Assembly: GCA_903861145.1 (NCBI GenBank) | Contig: CAIOTH010000041.1 | Span: forward strand, 1-51,350 | Reading direction: 5' to 3' | Length of the DNA stretch: 51,350 nt | Source of the DNA: an uncultured Bacteroidota bacterium | GTDB taxonomy: Bacteria; Bacteroidota; Bacteroidia; Chitinophagales; LD1 | Shown: in pieces, positions 25,437-34,378 of the stretch | Numbering within the stretch: the stretch's first letter is position 1 | Layout: every line of letters begins with the position of its first letter | Made by a program: the position numbers and the translations under genes | Notes under the pieces: model-generated | Told to the model about the DNA's origin: nothing | The model's database searches: none | Seen by the model: only the letters and a program-made list of their open reading frames with translations

Positions 25437-27199
25437 CGGGCGTATTTTCTTTTTCTGTAGGCACTAAATCCAAAACCAAACAGCACCACCAAAACAATGG
25501 GCAGCAAAATATTTATAAGCTGCCACTTCAGTTTATGGCTTTCAATCTCGGCGGTATTTAACAAGCGCAATTTTACTTCCTTATTGCGGGTGTCGATAAT
25601 GCCGCGGTCGTCTAAAAGGTATTGAATGCAATTCAATATAAAATCTTTATTGCCATACAACTGGCCGGTGTATTTATAGTAGCCCAGGCCATAATAAGTA
25701 CTATCGCTACGCAGTTCGTTACGAATAATATCGCCGTTTGAGATAACAATCATTTTGTTGGCCTTGCTTTGCTCAACAAATTTTAATGCAGGTATGGTGT
25801 CGCTGGCTGCCAAAAAATCGGGCGACATGCGGTTTTTGTAAACTGATTCAAACTGCCCCTCTAACAAAACAGCCACCGGTATTTTCTTTTGATTGTAATA
25901 CTCGGGATTAGGCTTGCTCATTAAAATTCCGAAATGCACGCGGGTAGGTGCCATTTGCGCTTTGGCATTATCCCCTGTGTGTAACAAAATTGTTTTTGTA
26001 ATGCCCGGGTTGCGCACCGTATCGATACTGCTTGGAAAAAAGCTTTCTACGGGGTCAACATTGCGTATTATGGGGTGGTTGTTATCGGATATAAGCACCG
26101 GAAAATAATACCATGGAAACATTTTTGTTTGGGGGCTTCCGCCTGAAAAGCCCATTACCATAGGTATCTGGTTGCAATTATTCAAATCCTGTATAACATC
26201 GCCGTTAATACGCGCACCGTATTTAAAGAGCATGTCCTGCAGGTTGTACCCATTTTCAATACCCTGCACAAACTGCCCGCTTTTGTTAATCATCAGGCTA
26301 TCTATACTGGCGTTGCTTCCATCAACCAACCAAATAATTTTGCCGCCGTGCATTACAAACTGGTCTAGTTTATACTTGTCTTTTTCATCAAAGTTAGCCT
26401 GGGGTTTTGCAACAATGGCCACATCAACAATGGCGGGTATGTAATAGGCATCGGGCAAATACATATCCTTTACTTCAAACTGCATATCGGAGCCTTCGAG
26501 GGTGCGCCTTAAGTCTGCGGTTTCAATAGGGCTTAATTCGCCGTGGCCTTGTATAAAAACTACACGCGTAGGCCGCGATTGAAGCAGCTTTTGAATGGCA
26601 CTGGCAAACTTATATTCCAGTTGAATTTCGCAATGATTTAAATATTCGAGCTGCACTTCTGGATTGGCCATAACCTCTCTCGGCTTTGGGGCCTTTTGCA
26701 TATCGAGAAGCTGAACTGCTATTTCGCGCCCCGCGTAAGTAACAATGGCACCGGGAAATATAAGCTGTTGTTTAATTTCGGTTTTGTTACCGGTGTTGAG
26801 CGGGGTTGGAGTAACGCCCCTTTCCATTAAATCTTTTACCATGGCCTTGCGCTCATCCAAATTTTGAATGGCCATGGGGTTTATAAATTCGTATTCGATA
26901 TTGGTGCCTCCGTAAGCCCTTAATTCTTTCAGCAAATTGCGGGTAGCATCTTTTAACCGGGTATAACCTGCATCCAAATCACCGTCTAAATAAACTTTAA
27001 TGGTTACCACATCTTTCAAATCCTTCACCATTGTTTTGGTGGGTTTCAAAACCGAATAGCGTTGTTCGCTTGTAAGGTCGAGCCTGAAATAATAGAAACC
27101 GGCAACCACGTTTAACAGCACAAGTATTATCACCATCAGTACCAGGCTGGTGATTGCTTGTTTGCGGTTAGTAATGATTGTTTTTTGTTTGGTTACCAT
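25433..27199 (-). CDS. gldG: Gliding-motility-associated ABC transporter substrate-binding protein GldG
   Basis: The protein has 588 residues. An N-terminal membrane segment (about 14-33) is followed by YYFRLDLTSEQRYSVLKPT, the GldG signature, then an ABC_transp_aux-type domain (VFIQGHGELSP, about 216). A second membrane segment lies near the C-terminus (LLPIVLVVLFGFGF) before a basic tail. With GldA and GldF it forms an ABC complex linked to gliding in Flavobacterium. Its start overlaps the gldF stop by 7 bases and its stop overlaps the next gene's start by 4, so the chain is tightly coupled. Confidence 0.93.
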   Translation of the reverse strand: MVTKQKTIITNRKQAITSLVLMVIILVLLNVVAGFYYFRLDLTSEQRYSVLKPTKTMVKDLKDVVTIKVYLDGDLDAGYTRLKDATRNLLKELRAYGGTNIEYEFINPMAIQNLDERKAMVKDLMERGVTPTPLNTGNKTEIKQQLIFPGAIVTYAGREIAVQLLDMQKAPKPREVMANPEVQLEYLNHCEIQLEYKFASAIQKLLQSRPTRVVFIQGHGELSPIETADLRRTLEGSDMQFEVKDMYLPDAYYIPAIVDVAIVAKPQANFDEKDKYKLDQFVMHGGKIIWLVDGSNASIDSLMINKSGQFVQGIENGYNLQDMLFKYGARINGDVIQDLNNCNQIPMVMGFSGGSPQTKMFPWYYFPVLISDNNHPIIRNVDPVESFFPSSIDTVRNPGITKTILLHTGDNAKAQMAPTRVHFGILMSKPNPEYYNQKKIPVAVLLEGQFESVYKNRMSPDFLAASDTIPALKFVEQSKANKMIVISNGDIIRNELRSDSTYYGLGYYKYTGQLYGNKDFILNCIQYLLDDRGIIDTRNKEVKLRLLNTAEIESHKLKWQLINILLPIVLVVLFGFGFSAYRKRKYAR

Positions 27200-27924
27200 C
27201 TTCTGCTTGAAAGGGCTGTGCGGGTTGATAAAATGAATAACGAAATAACACTCAGGAAATAAATTACGTCGCGGCTGTCAATAACACCTTTGCCCATGGC
27301 ATCGTAATGGCTGTTTAGGCCAAGCGAGGCAATGATATAATCGTATTTGCCTAAAAAAGTACTGAATTGAGCAATGTAATCGAACGAGATGTATAACGAG
27401 AAGCACAAGAATACGGCCAAAATGAAAGCCACAATTTGATTAGAGGTAATGGCCGAACTGAAAATCCCGATGGCTACAAATACAGCGCCCAAAAATAGTA
27501 AACCAAGGTACGAGCCCAAAACACCGCCAATATCTACGTTACCAGCAGGAGTGGCCAAGTGGTAAATAGTGTAGAAGTAGATAAGGGTAGGTAAAATAGT
27601 TATTACAACAAGTGCTAAGGCGGCAAAATATTTGCCCAATACAATCTCTAATTCGGTAACCGGGCGGGTAGAAAGTAATTCGATAGTACCGGTATTAATT
27701 TCCTCGGCAAACGAACGCATGGTAACTGCGGGGATAAGGATGCAGAAAATTTTGGGTGTTACGTAAAAAAAGTAGTCGAGGTTGGCAAAGCCGGTATCGA
27801 GCACGTTGCTATCGGGGAAAATCCACAAAAACAAACCCAAAAGAGCCAGGAACACTATAATGGCAACGTAGCCAACAAGTGAGCTGAAAAATTGCTGTAT
27901 CTCTTTTTTAAATATTGCGAACAT
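27193..27924 (-). CDS. gldF: Gliding-motility-associated ABC transporter permease GldF
   Basis: The protein has 243 residues from the ATG at 27924, giving the canonical start MFAIFKKEIQQFFSSLVGY. An upstream start at 27954 adds ten untypical residues. Six hydrophobic segments are visible, and the ABC-2 permease signature MRSFAEEINTGTIELLSTRPV lies near 69-89. It is the membrane channel of the GldAFG complex. The gene is 74 bases downstream of gldA. Confidence 0.93.
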   Translation of the reverse strand: MFAIFKKEIQQFFSSLVGYVAIIVFLALLGLFLWIFPDSNVLDTGFANLDYFFYVTPKIFCILIPAVTMRSFAEEINTGTIELLSTRPVTELEIVLGKYFAALALVVITILPTLIYFYTIYHLATPAGNVDIGGVLGSYLGLLFLGAVFVAIGIFSSAITSNQIVAFILAVFLCFSLYISFDYIAQFSTFLGKYDYIIASLGLNSHYDAMGKGVIDSRDVIYFLSVISLFILSTRTALSSRRW

Positions 27925-27998
27925 ATGCGAGGCGACAAAAATAACCGATTCCATTACGAATCAAAGTCATGGTTTTGTCATTTCAGATTTGTTGGGAA

Positions 27999-28907
27999 TT
28001 AGCGGGTTAACTGCTTAAATACCTCTTCAAGGCTGTATTCTTCTTTGTTAAGGTGCAAAAGAGTAAGGTCCTTCTCTTTGGCAAAGTTGAATATGTCTTC
28101 GCGTATGTCCTTATTGCTTTCGCTAACAAAATTCCATTTGCCGTCTTTTTGCTTTTCGAAAGATTTAACGCCTTTTATGCTTCTTAATAAAGCCTGGTCG
28201 ACAGGTTGTTTAAACTCAACAGTCACAATAATTTCATTGCCTACACGGCTTTGCAGCTTTTCGGTAGAATCATCGGCTACTATTTTGCCCTTATTGATGA
28301 TGATAACTCTATCGGCCACGGCCTGCACTTCCTGCATAATATGCGATGAGAAAATGACTGTTTTGTCCTTGCCCAATTGCTTAATCAGTGAGCGGATTTC
28401 GACCAGCTGGTTAGGGTCGAGACCTGAGGTGGGTTCGTCTAATATCAGCACCTCGGGGTTGTGCAGCATAGCCTGCGCAAGGCCCACCCGCTGCTTATAA
28501 CCTTTTGATAGCTGGCCAACCTTTTTTTTGCGTTCTTCGGTTAGCCCTGTTACCTCTATCATTTCGTCAATACGCTTTTGAGTGATTGAGCCCAACTTGT
28601 ATAGCCCTGCCATAAATTCCAGGTATTCTCTAATATACATGTCGTAATAAAGTGGGTTGTTTTCGGGCAGGTAGCCTATCTTTTTGGTAACCTCTAAAGG
28701 TTCCGAGGAGGTATCAAAGCCGCATACCAATGCGCTGCCCGATGACTGTGGAATAAAGCAGGTAAGCATTTTCATGGTAGTTGACTTACCGGCCCCATTG
28801 GGCCCTAAAAAGCCTAATACCTCTCCCTTATTTACTTCAAATGAGATGCCGTCTACCGCGTGCTGGGTTCCGTAAATTTTGGTGAGGTTGGTAACTTTTA
28901 CTGACAT
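27999..28907 (-). CDS. gldA: Gliding-motility-associated ABC transporter ATP-binding protein GldA
   Basis: The protein has 302 residues. Walker A GPNGAGKST (about 35-43), ABC signature LSKGYKQRVGLAQAM (about 134-148), Walker B VLILDEPTSGLDP (about 153-165) and the switch His in SSHIMQEV are all intact. A C-terminal extension of about 90 residues follows, as in GldA-type ABC-2 ATPases. In Flavobacterium gldA is apart from gldFG; here the three are adjacent. No obvious -7 element was seen upstream. Confidence 0.93.
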   Translation of the reverse strand: MSVKVTNLTKIYGTQHAVDGISFEVNKGEVLGFLGPNGAGKSTTMKMLTCFIPQSSGSALVCGFDTSSEPLEVTKKIGYLPENNPLYYDMYIREYLEFMAGLYKLGSITQKRIDEMIEVTGLTEERKKKVGQLSKGYKQRVGLAQAMLHNPEVLILDEPTSGLDPNQLVEIRSLIKQLGKDKTVIFSSHIMQEVQAVADRVIIINKGKIVADDSTEKLQSRVGNEIIVTVEFKQPVDQALLRSIKGVKSFEKQKDGKWNFVSESNKDIREDIFNFAKEKDLTLLHLNKEEYSLEEVFKQLTR

Positions 28908-29150
28908 TTTGAGTGTGTTAAAGTGCTGTTTTAATGTGTTTCGGTGCGCAGGTGTTCAAGTGTTCATGTTTTAACGAAATTCAAGCTTCGAGATTGCCCG
29001 CTAAGCAAAACCCTCTGACTCCCGAAACGGGAGAACCTCTTCGCTTTTGGCTTCCCCTTTTCTATCCCTGTTTCCCCTTAAAGAGAACGGAACGAACGCG
29101 GCAAAACTAAAAAATCCAGTGGGTATGTGCCATGTGTCGCGGCTAAAACA
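28908..29150. other. Divergent intergenic region between gldA and glyQS
   Basis: About 250 bases carry no gene. A short perfect hairpin CTCCCG-AAA-CGGGAG is at 29019-29033, without a T run. A C-rich tract follows on the plus strand (about 29049-29079). No RNA gene was recognised. Confidence 0.5.
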
Positions 29151-29158
29151 TATTTTCG
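29151..29158 (+). promoter_or_regulatory. Bacteroidota-type -7 element abutting glyQS
   Basis: TATTTTCG (TAnnTTCG) ends 6 bases before the glyQS ATG at 29165. Transcription would begin at or next to the start codon, so the mRNA is probably leaderless or nearly so. Confidence 0.55.
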
Positions 29159-29164
29159 CGCCTT

Positions 29165-30706
29165 ATGAGCAAAGAAAACACGCAAAACCTTTTCCAGGAA
29201 ATTATATCGCATTGTAAAGAATACGGATTCATTTTCCCTTCGTCGGAAATATATGATGGCTTGAGCGCCGTTTATGATTACGGCCCTTATGGTATTGAAC
29301 TGAAAAACAACATACAGCAGTACTGGTGGAAAGCAATGGTACAATTGCATGAAAACATAGTGGGCCTTGATGCCGCTATTTTTATGCACCCAAAAACATG
29401 GAAGGCATCGGGGCACGTAGATGCTTTTAACGACCCGTTGATTGATAACAAGGATTCGAAAAAGCGTTACCGCGCTGATGTGTTGATTGAGGAGGCCATG
29501 CAAAAGCAGGAAGCCAAGATTGATAAGGAAGTTGATAAAGCACAAAAACGCTTTGGCGATAGCTTTGATAAAGCCATGTTTTTGCAGACTAACCCTAATG
29601 TATTGCGCATAAAGGAAAAGATAGATACCACAGAAGCCCGTTTTAAAAAGGCTTTAGAGGCGAATGATTTGACAGAGATAAAGCAGATAATTGTTGATCT
29701 TGAAATTGTATGCCCTGTGTCAGGAACCCGCAATTGGACGGATGTTAGGCAGTTTAATCTAATGTTTGCTACCGAGGTAGGTTCATTAGCCGAGGATAGC
29801 AATACCATTTATTTACGCCCAGAGACAGCACAGGGTATTTTTGTGAATTTTTTGAATGTGCTGAATACTTCTCGCCAGCGTATTCCGTTTGGAATTGCGC
29901 AGGTGGGTAAGGCTTTTAGAAACGAGATAGTTGCCCGCCAGTTTATTTTCCGTACCCGCGAGTTTGAGCAAATGGAAATGCAGTTTTTTGTTCGCCCAGG
30001 CGAGGAAATGAAGTGGTACCAGTATTGGAAAGAGGCACGGTTAAAATGGCATCGTTCACTTGGGTTTAATGAAACTGAGTTGAAGTATAAAGACCATTTA
30101 AAAACAGCACACTATGCAAATGCGGCGGTAGATATTGAATTCAATTTTCCGTTTGGGTTTAAAGAGTTGGAAGGGATACATAGCCGAACTAATTACGATT
30201 TAACACAGCATCAGAATCTTTCGGGTAAAAAGTTGCAATACTTCGACCCTGAGTTGAATGAGAGTTACGTGCCTTATGTGGTTGAAACCTCGGTTGGTTT
30301 GAACCGTACTTTTTTAGCGTTGATGTGCAGCGGCTATAAAAATGAAAAACTGGAGGATGGGAGCGAACGCGTAGTGTTGGCTTTACCTGCGTTTTTAGCA
30401 CCGGTAAAAGTAGCAGTGTTACCATTGGTTAAAAAAGACGGCCTACCTGAAAAAGCACGCCAGATTTTTGATGAACTAAAGTTTGACCACCAGTGTTTTT
30501 ATGACGAGAAGGATTCGATTGGAAAGCGGTATAGAAGGCAGGATGCTTTGGGTACTCCTTTTTGCATAACTGTTGACCACGATACCCTGAATGACCACAT
30601 GGTTACCATCCGCGACCGTGATACTATGAAACAGGAACGTATCAGCATTGAAAAGTTGAAGGAAGTGGTGAATGCTAAGGTGGACTGGAAGCCTAGTTTG
30701 AGATAA
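29165..30706 (+). CDS. glyQS: Glycine--tRNA ligase (one-chain, alpha2 type)
   Basis: The protein has 513 residues. Class II motif 1 region YDYGPYGIELKNNIQQYWW (about 38-56), then DVLIEE, motif 2 FRNEIVARQFIFRTREFEQME (about 257-277) and motif 3 ETSVGLNRTFLALM (about 375-388) are clear. The C-terminal anticodon-binding domain starts near 405 (ALPAFLAPVKVAVLPL). It charges tRNA(Gly) in the cytosol. The next gene starts 6 bases after the stop. The start codon lies 6 bases after the -7 element. Confidence 0.97.
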   Translation: MSKENTQNLFQEIISHCKEYGFIFPSSEIYDGLSAVYDYGPYGIELKNNIQQYWWKAMVQLHENIVGLDAAIFMHPKTWKASGHVDAFNDPLIDNKDSKKRYRADVLIEEAMQKQEAKIDKEVDKAQKRFGDSFDKAMFLQTNPNVLRIKEKIDTTEARFKKALEANDLTEIKQIIVDLEIVCPVSGTRNWTDVRQFNLMFATEVGSLAEDSNTIYLRPETAQGIFVNFLNVLNTSRQRIPFGIAQVGKAFRNEIVARQFIFRTREFEQMEMQFFVRPGEEMKWYQYWKEARLKWHRSLGFNETELKYKDHLKTAHYANAAVDIEFNFPFGFKELEGIHSRTNYDLTQHQNLSGKKLQYFDPELNESYVPYVVETSVGLNRTFLALMCSGYKNEKLEDGSERVVLALPAFLAPVKVAVLPLVKKDGLPEKARQIFDELKFDHQCFYDEKDSIGKRYRRQDALGTPFCITVDHDTLNDHMVTIRDRDTMKQERISIEKLKEVVNAKVDWKPSLR

Positions 30707-30712
30707 CAGCCC

Positions 30713-31696
30713 ATGAAAATATCGCGGCTTTACTTTTTGTTATTTCCATTTGTTTGGCTTGCGGGTTATGCGCAAACAGATACCCTTCAATATTTTGATG
30801 GGATGGACAGGCGAGCACATATTGATAATGCTGCCTATTACCGTAAGATATCGAAACCTGATACCGGCAAATTATATTTAGGAACTGAGTATTGGATGGA
30901 TGGCCATGTTAAGATGGTGGGTTATGCGTTGGACTCTAACTTTCTGTACAAGATAGGCAGGTTTAGCTACTACTACAAAAACGGAACGCAAAGTGGCCGG
31001 GGGCAATTTTATAGCGATATCGACCAACATGTTTTTGGTTATAAGAATAAAAAATGGGAAATCTGGTACCCTAATGGTAAGCCCAAGGAAGTTTGGATTT
31101 ACAAAATTGCCGAAGACTTTACTTACAACGAAAGCTTTTTGTTTAGCTTTTGGGATACCACCGGAACAGAACTAACAAGTAAAGGCCATGGCACGTATTA
31201 TTACACGGAGTTTGTAAATACCAAAGATTCGTTACAAAAAATAACTTTTAACGGGCCAGTGCATCAGGGCCGGTACGATAGTGTTTGGCATGGCTACTAT
31301 GCCAATGGTAAAGAATATGCTGAGGAACTTTATACCAAAGGCAGAATGATAAAGGGTAAAAGTTTTGATGGAGCCGGGAACACATATACTTACGATACCA
31401 TTGTAACCTTGCCGGAGTTTCCGGGAGGTGAGGAGGAGTTAAACAGATTTTTAAAGCTAAACATACAAGCACCACCTGAACAAGAGAGTGATATTCAGCA
31501 AAGGGTAGTGATGCATGTTTTTGTTGGGCGGAACGGATTTGTAGGTAACGTAAGTATTCTTCGGGGCGCATCTGCTGCAAAAAATGCCGAAGCGTTGCGT
31601 GTGGTAAAATCGTTACCCAGGTTTTTGCCTGCTACCAGCAGGGGGCAACCGGTTGATTCGTATTACAATGTGCCTGTATCGTTTAGTTTGCCATGA
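30713..31696 (+). CDS. Exported TonB C-terminal domain protein with MORN-like repeats
   Basis: The protein has 327 residues with a signal peptide (about 1-20, ending YAQ). The middle has MORN-like strand repeats (KIGRFSYYYKNG, KWEIWYPNGKPKE, VWHGYYANGKEYAEE), which resemble toxin-antitoxin-type MORN_2 units. The C-terminal 80 residues match TonB_C (LPEFPGGEEELNRFLKLNI ... VMHVFVGRNGFVGNVSILRGAS). There is no membrane anchor like that of a true TonB, so a periplasmic or envelope role is likelier than energy transfer. Cotranscribed with glyQS by position. Confidence 0.85.
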   Translation: MKISRLYFLLFPFVWLAGYAQTDTLQYFDGMDRRAHIDNAAYYRKISKPDTGKLYLGTEYWMDGHVKMVGYALDSNFLYKIGRFSYYYKNGTQSGRGQFYSDIDQHVFGYKNKKWEIWYPNGKPKEVWIYKIAEDFTYNESFLFSFWDTTGTELTSKGHGTYYYTEFVNTKDSLQKITFNGPVHQGRYDSVWHGYYANGKEYAEELYTKGRMIKGKSFDGAGNTYTYDTIVTLPEFPGGEEELNRFLKLNIQAPPEQESDIQQRVVMHVFVGRNGFVGNVSILRGASAAKNAEALRVVKSLPRFLPATSRGQPVDSYYNVPVSFSLP

Positions 31697-31702
31697 AGGG
31701 TT

Positions 31703-32335
31703 TTACAGGTTGTTGCTGATGATGAATTTCATTAGCTCGGCGGGGTTTCTAAGTTTTAGTTTTTGCATGATATTTTTGCGATGCGTTTCAACCGTGTAAA
31801 TGCTGAGATGAAGTTGCTCGGACATTTGCTGATTGGTTAAGCCTGTTTTAATTAGCTGTAGGATTTCGCCTTCTCTTTTGGTGATGTTAGATTGTTCAAG
31901 AAAACCATCCGAAATGCCCGGCAAGCCCTGTTTAGCCGGCAAACGGTATGGAAAGCAGGATTGACCCAGGTGCACCAGGTTAATGGTTTGTATCAGGTCG
32001 GCTTTGTTTACGTTTTTTAGAAGATAACCGTTAGCACCCTGGGCCTTGGCTTTTTCAACCACGTGCTCTTCGTTGTAAGTTGAGAGCATAATTACCTTTA
32101 TCTGGCCAAATTCACGTTTCAGATATTTCAATGCTTCTAAGCCGTTAATTACCGGCATATTTATATCCAGCAAAACAACATCGGGTTTCTTTTTGCGCAC
32201 TATCTCCAAAAGCTCTTTTCCATTTTCGGCAATGTCGGCAATTTCTACTTCGGGGTGGTTATCTAAAATAGATTGGAGGCCCTCAATAAAAAGCTTGTGG
32301 TCGTCGGCAATTACTAATTGAATTTTCTCACCCAT
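31703..32335 (-). CDS. NarL/FixJ-family response regulator
   Basis: The protein has 210 residues. The receiver domain has the acidic pair Asp11-Asp12, phospho-acceptor Asp57 (VVLLDINMP) and Lys in YLLKNV (about 107). A LuxR-type helix-turn-helix follows (about 147-205, TKREGEILQLIKTGLTNQQMSEQLHLSIYTVETHRKNIMQKL). It starts 2 bases after the stop of the histidine kinase gene, which marks the kinase as its partner. Targets unknown. Confidence 0.95.
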   Translation of the reverse strand: MGEKIQLVIADDHKLFIEGLQSILDNHPEVEIADIAENGKELLEIVRKKKPDVVLLDINMPVINGLEALKYLKREFGQIKVIMLSTYNEEHVVEKAKAQGANGYLLKNVNKADLIQTINLVHLGQSCFPYRLPAKQGLPGISDGFLEQSNITKREGEILQLIKTGLTNQQMSEQLHLSIYTVETHRKNIMQKLKLRNPAELMKFIISNNL

Positions 32336-32337
32336 TG

Positions 32338-33051
32338 TTATTTCTTGTAGTTAACCATAGCAATAATGGTTGTGCCAAAACTATTGCTGTGTATATTGAT
32401 TTTACCGCCCAGGTAATTAACCCTGCTTTGAATGTTTTTTAAACCAATGCCATCGGAAATTTGTGGCGCTATGCCCACACCGTTATCCTCGGCCATTATT
32501 TCAAGATACTCTTCGTAGTATATTAATTGTATGGTGGCCTCGGTGGCATGCGAGTGTTTTAGTATGTTGTTGGTTAGTTCGCTTACGATGCGATAAATCA
32601 TCAGCTCGTCAATTTTATTAAACCTTCTATCAATACCCGAGGTATGAAAGTTGAAGCGAACAGAGCCCCGGTTGTTTAGCTGGTTGTAATAATTAGCGAG
32701 CAGGTCTTTTAGATTTGTTTCGGAAAACTCAGGTGGCATCAGGTTATGCGAAATGCTGCGCACGTCTTCAGACGCTTTATCCAGTAAGCCCACAACGGTG
32801 CTCAATTGTGTATTACCAGGCGCCATGTTTTGAATATTCATTTTGATAGAAGCGAGGTTGCCGCCCAAAGCATCGTGCAAATCTTCGGCAATTCGTTTTC
32901 GCTCCGCCTCCTGTGTAGCAATTAACTGTAAGGTGGTTTGCGTTTTATTGATTTCAAGTTCGAAGGCCAGCCTTTCTTTTTCGCGCTTAAATAAATTGTA
33001 ACGGTACAAAATGCCGAAAGAAATAACCACCGTTTCAAATACTACACCCAT
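32338..33051 (-). CDS. Histidine kinase catalytic part, separated by a frameshift from its sensor part
   Basis: The 237 residues from the ATG at 33051 hold a HisKA_3 helix with phospho-acceptor His59 (RIAEDLHDALGG) and a HATPase domain with N box HNLMPP/NNILKHSHA, then EDNGVGIAP and GIGLKNIQSRV. The open frame extends upstream of the ATG to about 33123 and reads GAIAYLISLFGF...NGIQMGVVFETVV, which is the last transmembrane helix of a 7TMR-DISM sensor. This is therefore the second half of one gene with 33074-34213, joined if one base of the A7 run at 33124-33130 is removed. Internal initiation at 33051 would give a soluble kinase. Confidence 0.88.
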   Translation of the reverse strand: MGVVFETVVISFGILYRYNLFKREKERLAFELEINKTQTTLQLIATQEAERKRIAEDLHDALGGNLASIKMNIQNMAPGNTQLSTVVGLLDKASEDVRSISHNLMPPEFSETNLKDLLANYYNQLNNRGSVRFNFHTSGIDRRFNKIDELMIYRIVSELTNNILKHSHATEATIQLIYYEEYLEIMAEDNGVGIAPQISDGIGLKNIQSRVNYLGGKINIHSNSFGTTIIAMVNYKK

Positions 33052-33073
33052 CTGAATACCATTTAGGCTAGTG

Positions 33074-34213
33074 CTAAACGTAGAAGTAAAACCAAACAGA
33101 CTTATAAGGTACGCAATAGCCCCAAAAAAATATGAAGGAAAGCGCGAAAAGATAAAAGTATGCGGGTTTAAAACCCTGGCGTACCTTTTCGATTGAAGTC
33201 AGAACTATTGTAAGTATTGATGATATTGTCATGATACTGAAACCGGACAGGTATATTTTTTTTAACCCGAACGAAGGGAAAAATTTGTAGACCAAAATAT
33301 TGCTTAGTGTGTATAGTAAAGTAAACCACTGCATAAAAACTACCCAACTGTATAAACGACTGTTAGTGCGCGACAGTGAATAAAATTTGCGCATAACTAT
33401 TATCATCATAAATAAACTTAAGCCACAGGTAGTCAGCCTTGATAGGTCGCAGAGCTGGGGAAAGTTGGGATATATGAACTGGAAGTCCATTTCTTCAAAT
33501 GCCAGCATCATAAGTATTGCTGCTACCACGTATAAAGAATACCAGCCATGCACATTATCCTTAATGCTAAAAAGAAGAAAAATATTAAAGAGCATAACCA
33601 GCACCATAGTGCCAATTAGCATTCCAATAACGAAGTACTCGCGAAAGGCAAATAGGGCAAATGTGTCTTCTTCGGCTAACCTGAATGCTGCTTTAAAGTT
33701 TTCGCCCTTTTTATCGAGGTAAGTATAAAAGTCGGCGCGCTCACCGGGCTGAAGCGTGATGGGATAAGTAACCAGGTTAAAATAATAAGGGCGATGCCAA
33801 AAAGGATACCGGTCGCCCGATTTGCCTAAAGATGTAATTGAATCGCCTTGTACTTTTATAAGCTCTACTTCATTAATTGCAGGGTTCATAAATAACCACA
33901 TAAGCCTTACCGGTTTTGATGAGGTGTTATGAAGGCAGGTTTTTGTCCAGTAATAGTTATTGGTAAAACCTGCATTTAAGGGTTTTCCGCGCATGGGAGT
34001 AAAGAGGCCGCTATCCGCCTTCGCAATAATGCTCTTAACCGGTAACCCGATAGAATCAGCGTAATAACCGGTGTAACTGTGAATCGGATATTCCCCTCCG
34101 CCAGTAATAATTAAGGTATCGATAGCCGTACGGCCGGAGCAAATACCTATAACCGGGCCAAGCAGAAATAATAGTGCCGTTGCAATAAAAGTTAAACTTT
34201 TTTTGATGTTCAT
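33074..34213 (-). CDS. 7TMR-DISM sensor part of a histidine kinase, cut short by a frameshift
   Basis: The 379 residues comprise a signal peptide (about 1-25), an extracytoplasmic 7TMR-DISMED2-type domain (about 30-180, with WLFMNPAINEVELI and LQPGERADFYTYL), and a run of membrane helices (about 190-375). The frame turns at FFWGYCVPYKSVWF and stops. In the neighbouring frame the seventh helix continues into the kinase. The corrected protein would be about 624 residues. The ligand is unknown; homologues sense carbohydrates or other small molecules outside the cell. Confidence 0.88.
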   Translation of the reverse strand: MNIKKSLTFIATALLFLLGPVIGICSGRTAIDTLIITGGGEYPIHSYTGYYADSIGLPVKSIIAKADSGLFTPMRGKPLNAGFTNNYYWTKTCLHNTSSKPVRLMWLFMNPAINEVELIKVQGDSITSLGKSGDRYPFWHRPYYFNLVTYPITLQPGERADFYTYLDKKGENFKAAFRLAEEDTFALFAFREYFVIGMLIGTMVLVMLFNIFLLFSIKDNVHGWYSLYVVAAILMMLAFEEMDFQFIYPNFPQLCDLSRLTTCGLSLFMMIIVMRKFYSLSRTNSRLYSWVVFMQWFTLLYTLSNILVYKFFPSFGLKKIYLSGFSIMTISSILTIVLTSIEKVRQGFKPAYFYLFALSFIFFWGYCVPYKSVWFYFYV

Positions 34214-34256
34214 CTCATTAATGAAAGTTAAAGTTACTCACTCACCGGCTGTTAAA

Positions 34257-34276
34257 AATACCAACCAGTTGGTATT
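34257..34276. promoter_or_regulatory. Perfect 20-base inverted repeat in the kinase/exported-protein divergent region
   Basis: AATACCAAC-CA-GTTGGTATT has 9-bp perfect arms and a 2-bp centre. It lies 43 bases upstream of the kinase start and 102 bases upstream of the exported-protein start at 34379. No T run follows, so an operator for a dimeric regulator is likelier than a terminator. The regulator is not identified. Confidence 0.6.
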
Positions 34277-34378
34277 GAGCGGGCTGCTATTGGTTTGCAA
34301 CTTGCAGTCGTAAATTATGAAAATATATTTAAAAGTATTTAATGCCAAATCGTATTTATTAACCCAAAAACAAACACC

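Noticed and set aside
29019-29033. Hairpin CTCCCG-AAA-CGGGAG as terminator
   Set aside because: It is a short stem with no T run on either side and lies between divergent starts, where no terminator is expected.
31703-34213. Reading the kinase and 7TM halves as a natural two-gene system
   Set aside because: The seventh membrane helix continues in the other frame up to the homopolymer, which is best explained by one broken gene.
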